NCBI RefSeq assembly: GCF_020921035.1
Contig: NC_063152.1
Location: 31,309,903 to 31,373,902, forward strand
From: Rhodamnia argentea
Taxonomy: Eukaryota > Streptophyta > Magnoliopsida > Myrtales > Myrtaceae
Length of the DNA: 64,000 nucleotides
Reading direction: 5' to 3'
Shown here piece after piece: positions 60,471 through 64,000 of the stretch (its first letter is position 1; each line of letters starts with the position of its first letter). Under the pieces are notes generated by a model. That model saw only the letters and a program-made list of their open reading frames with translations, had not been told where the DNA came from and did not search any database. A program made the translations under genes and the position numbers.

Positions 60471-62485
60471 ATAATAGGCCAAGAGTGTCGTTAATTTGGG
60501 TTAATTATCACTTTTGTGTTGACTTGTTTTGTTTAATGCATTGGATCTCAATGCCTGCGCAGTGCGCGCGAAGAAATTTTCCCTTCGTGTTTGGTCATGT
60601 GACATCAAAGCTTGAAAAATTAAAAAGCTCAATCATCAGACGGCTTCTTTTGAATGCATATATTTTATGTATCGATTTTTTTTAATAACATCCTATTTGC
60701 GAATACTCAGATCAATCAATCTCTACGGATGTACATCTTAAACTTGAGCTTTTCTATGATACAATACTGTATTGCATAACTCTTTTACTTAGTTTATGAC
60801 ATTTTATACTTTCTATGAGGAATACTATAGTATCTTAAAGTTTCAAATTTTTGTTTTCGATTAACAATGTTTTCAACAGGTGATTGCGATATAATGGTGT
60901 AATGTCCGAACTTGGAATTTCTCATTAGATGATTTTGCACTTGGTTTCAACAAAAACATCTTGGATAAAAAGGTCACATTTTATGACATCTTCTTGTTTA
61001 AGTTACAGCCAAATAGAAAAATGTCATAAAAGTGGAAGTTTTTATAATATTTGCAATGTCATGATGTAAGTGAAGATTTCCAGAATTATTTTATTTTTCG
61101 TTTTACGACCTTACGAAATTATATTGACGTCATATGACATTTTGTGACAACCAAATGCAGAAAGTCATTTTGGTAGTAGATACAACAATTACCATTACGG
61201 GTGTGCAACCAAACCAGGCAAAACAGGGAACCGGACCGGACTGCCCGAAAAATAGGTTCGGTTTCCGATTTTAAATTTTTAGAACTGGTTTGAACAGATC
61301 CGATTATCGGTTCCAAGTGAAGACCCACCCGAGAACCGGACCAGTTTTGAAACCAGTTCTTAGTTATAGTAAAAACAAACATAATTTCCCTACTTGAGTC
61401 TAACTCTACCTTGCCTTATTTGTTTCTTCTCCATTCTTGGCCGGCTCTCTCTCTCTCTTCTTTGGAGCAATATTTTACTTGGATGAATGGGGAACAGAGT
61501 TTTACAATTTATGTTTGATGTTACATGTTTGAATTTTTTATTGTTTATAATTGTACGTGGCTACGTGTTTGGACTTTTCATCGATCGTTTATAGTTGTAC
61601 GTGACCAAGTATTTAGCGGATATGGATTTACGTTGATCATCTTTTACTTTGAACTATTTTATTGCTCATATTATTTTGCTGTAAAAAATAAAATCAAAAA
61701 AGGAAAAAAAAATAGATTCTCGGCAGATCTTGAAGTTGGACCAAAAAAACATTGTAGATTCTAGAACCGGTTCCAGAAGAACATGTAAATTTTAGGTATC
61801 AAAAACTAAGAACTTTGATTATAGCAGGATAGGTTCTAGACGTGGAACCTATCCATCTTGGAACCGATCACTGAAGCTGCATTTGATCGTTCGAATTTGA
61901 GCGCTTAAGTATGTGAGAAGCGACTGAGGAAAAGAGGACTTTTTCATTTCTCTTTTTCCCTAATCTCCAATGAAAGCTTCGATCCCCGGAGAAATAGTGG
62001 ACTGCAGAACGAACTCTTCCCCCGACCCAACTCGCTCGTGCTGCAATGGTGGTGCCATTTTAATCCGGTTTTAATTATTATCCTATCCGGACTCAAATCC
62101 GGATAGTGATTAAAGAATCCCATTAAATTCGATTACATCGGAAGATATTGTGAATGAAAAATGGGTCTGTCTTGTAAAGATAATTAAACAACATTAAAGC
62201 AAGGAGTATTTACCATGAATCGAGCAACTCGATGGGTCATCTAGGATTTGGCAGTTTACTTGAAATTTTTTTTGGACCATGTCGACTCGACCCATGTAGA
62301 CTCGTTATTTAATGAGTTCGGTATTTTTTTTTTATCACGAATGATACATTTAAGTTCGTTATCCAGCTCATCCTGTTGAGGCCCGCCATTGATATGGTCT
62401 ATTAGTAAACTCGATTATATAGCCATAAGTTTGAGGCCTCAATTGCAGAGTATCAAAAGAGAAGGAGCAATGCTAGCTCATCAAA
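60471..62485. other. Spacer inside the DUF26 block
   Basis: AT-rich DNA without a recognised gene, apart from a repeat unit around 61196-61870. The frame at 61525-61764 lies inside that repeat and has no motif. Confidence 0.45.
61196..61870. repeat. 'CCGGTTC'-rich dispersed repeat, hAT-MITE-like
   Basis: It begins 'acgggtgtgcaaccaaacc' and is dense in 'aaccggacc', 'gaaccgg' and 'ggttcc' motifs in both orientations (61220-61360 and 61760-61860). This is the look of non-autonomous hAT-like elements common in plants. A related fragment is at 29190-29305. The right end is unclear. Confidence 0.45.
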
Positions 62486-62767
62486 ATGGAAACTGTTGTT
62501 CTTCGTCATATGATTGACTTGACCGGACGTATCGAAATAAATTTATTCTTGGAGCATGTAGGATTAAAAAAAGAAAATTATCATCCTATGTACATCAGGA
62601 TGGGAGGACTTACACAGCGATATAATGGAGATCATCCCCGTGCTCTTCGAGTTTGTCTTTGCAAAGTTATCGGTCTGGATGCAACAAAGAGAATGTGCTA
62701 TGAGAAGGTAACGACAATGGCCTTGTGCCATCAAGAATACCTCGTGGACACAACAACGAAATTGTAA
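62486..62767 (+). CDS. Unrecognised open frame, 93 codons
   Basis: The frame METVVLRHMIDLTGRIE... ends at a TAA at 62765. I do not recognise it and cannot assign a family. It has several Met, Arg and Cys residues, no signal peptide and no membrane segment. A pyrimidine-rich stretch with 'caattgcag' upstream (62440) could be a splice acceptor, so it may be an exon of a decayed gene. It sits between the two DUF26 copies. Confidence 0.25.
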   Translation: METVVLRHMIDLTGRIEINLFLEHVGLKKENYHPMYIRMGGLTQRYNGDHPRALRVCLCKVIGLDATKRMCYEKVTTMALCHQEYLVDTTTKL

Positions 62768-62934
62768 GAAAGTGGATTCCTCTTGGGCAAACTATGGAAA
62801 AGGCCACGCTCAACACAAAATGCTCGTTAACTTCAAGCATCGACAAAATTCGTCACCCATGATCTTAATTTACCTGATAAATACTAAGGAAAAACAACGC
62901 ACACACGTAGCTGGCGAGAGTCACGTTTTGTGAA

Positions 62935-63345
62935 TTCTGTCTCAAACCTTTTAATTGGGTCAATTGAGTACTAAACCTTTTCATGTGTTGCCGATTGAGT
63001 CCATCGGGTCAATCTCGGCTGGAAATCGCCGATGTAGATTTCGACTGTCTTACGTGGCACGGCTAGTGTTGACGTGGATGATTTTTTTAAGTTTTTAATT
63101 TTTTATGATTTTTTTTTAATTTTTACTTTTATTTTTCCTTTGTTTCTTTTCTTCTCTTTTCCTTCTTTTCTTTTTGTTTTTACTAAGGCCAGGGCAACGA
63201 AGCTCTCACCTATTGCGGGTGAGGCTAACCTCACCAACTCGGAGACCCTCACCGGCCACAGTAAAGAAAAAAGTAAAGAAGGAAAAGAGAATAAAAGAAT
63301 AAAAAAGAATAAATACAAATTTAAAAAAAAATTAAAATATTTAAA
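62935..63345. mobile_element. GC-core TIR element, right end missing
   Basis: Left-arm modules in the usual order ('aaaccttttaattgggtcaa', 'gattgagtccatcggg', 'atcgccgatgtagatttc', 'tacgtggcacggc', 'gttgacgtggatg') are followed by a GC-rich core (63185-63260) and purine-rich DNA. The right arm is not conserved. The element interrupts the duplicated upstream region of the second DUF26 copy. Confidence 0.6.
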
Positions 63346-63459
63346 AATTCTGCATGTCAAGCATTGATAAAATTCGTCATCCATGATCTTAGCTCACCTG
63401 ATAATTGCTAGAGAAAAACATCACACGCACATAACGATGTAAACTAGGACATTGTTAGA

Positions 63460-63468
63460 TATAAATAG
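63460..63468 (+). promoter_or_regulatory. TATA box of DUF26 copy B
   Basis: TATAAATAG, 103 bp before the ATG at 63571. It is intact here and mutated in copy A. Confidence 0.55.
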
Positions 63469-63570
63469 AATGGAAACGATGAGGATTTGTACTCTACAAA
63501 TTACACTCTACCTCTTTATCAAAGCTACGGCTTTTATGTTAAGCGTTTCTTTCATCCTAGAGAGGCATAC

Positions 63571-64000
63571 ATGGCTCTTTTCTGGAAAACTCTTGTAATT
63601 GTAATTTGGTTCTATAGCATTTGTAGGGATGCGACAGTTGGTTCCGATACGTTGTTTATATACAAGGTATGTAATGGGATTAAGTTCGAATCCGGAAGCA
63701 CCTATAGCCAACAAGTAGATAGCGTCCTTCAAGATTTGGTGGCTGAAATAGCAGATAGCGGTTTCAATTGTTACAGACAATCAACAGCTTTGGGTCAAAG
63801 TTGCTATGGCCATGCAGCCTGCAATGGAGATCTTTCGCGTGATGGTTGCCTGGGATGCCTTGTATCGGCTAGATATAGTATAACATAGGGTTGTCCTGAA
63901 AATACCGGTGCCCAAGGGCAGCTTAAGGATTGTCGGATTAGGTATGAAAATTACAATTCACAGAATGAATGGGGATTAATCGCCGTATCAAGAGTGTTGC
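63571..64000 (+). pseudogene. DUF26/ginkbilobin-like secreted protein copy B, stop-interrupted, cut by window edge
   Basis: The frame begins MALFWKTLVIVIWFYSI (signal peptide), then VCNGIKFESGSTYSQQVDS, CYGHAACNGDLSRDGCLGC (the C-X8-C-X2-C motif of the Gnk2/DUF26 domain), SARYSIT and a TAG stop (63886-63888). The frame continues past the stop with GCPENTGA and DCRIRYENY, then runs off the window. The stop falls where copy A has an Asp codon. The break would remove the last two Cys of the fold. It could be a young pseudogene or a null allele; the rest is intact, including the TATA box. The family is secreted and cysteine-rich, and some members are antifungal. Confidence 0.8.

Noticed and set aside
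60540..61170. Additional exon of a DUF26 protein
   Set aside because: No Cys motif or domain sequence occurs there, and no open frame of useful length exists.

Overview
The window is nuclear genomic DNA from a flowering plant. The genes have many short GT-AG introns and plastid-targeted or plant-only families. The intergenic DNA holds small terminal-inverted-repeat (TIR) elements and fragments of retroelements and plastid DNA. I suspect Myrtaceae (Eucalyptus-like) from the look of the dispersed repeats, but that is a weak, memory-based guess. There are no CRISPR arrays, operons, rRNA genes or convincing tRNA genes.

Six gene models could be assembled exon by exon so that every junction is GT-AG and the reading frame closes at a stop. 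They are: (1) a plastid ClpT accessory subunit of the Clp protease (+, 9122-11237, 5 exons, 233 aa); (2) an ungrouped armadillo-repeat kinesin, KIN-UA/ARK type (-, 12329-25456, 19 exons, 925 aa); (3) a LITTLE ZIPPER microprotein (+, 35534-35998, 2 exons, 98 aa); (4) a plastid Ycf49-like DUF2499 membrane protein (-, 37887-39752, 4 exons, 192 aa); (5) a plastid BASS5/6-type carrier (-, 42647-45278, 8 exons, 408 aa); (6) a TPX2-like microtubule protein (+, 48244-54168, 18 exons, 520 aa).

The right end (about 54.9-64 kb) is a recently duplicated accessory block. It holds two tandem phytocyanin (blue copper protein) genes. The second carries a TIR element in its intron and a stop codon that removes the C-terminal GPI-anchor signal. 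Beyond them lie two tandem DUF26/ginkbilobin-like secreted-protein copies, each broken at a different codon; the last runs off the window.

The long spacers (1-9 kb, 25.5-35.5 kb, 39.8-42.6 kb, 45.3-48.2 kb, 56-58 kb) hold no gene I recognise. They contain about ten copies or fragments of one TIR element family with a GC-rich core, and an 871-bp fold-back element with a 9-bp target duplication. The kinesin introns hold a 0.7-kb TIR element, an 873-bp miniature LTR retroelement array with three direct LTRs, and a chloroplast ndhF fragment. The genes do not form a common pathway. Two act on microtubules (KIN-UA, TPX2-like) and three in plastids (ClpT, Ycf49-like, BASS), with no sign of co-regulation beyond GA/CT repeats in several 5' leaders. 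I saw no evidence of a new multi-gene system. The most interesting material is the structural variation in the phytocyanin pair and the nested elements in the kinesin introns.
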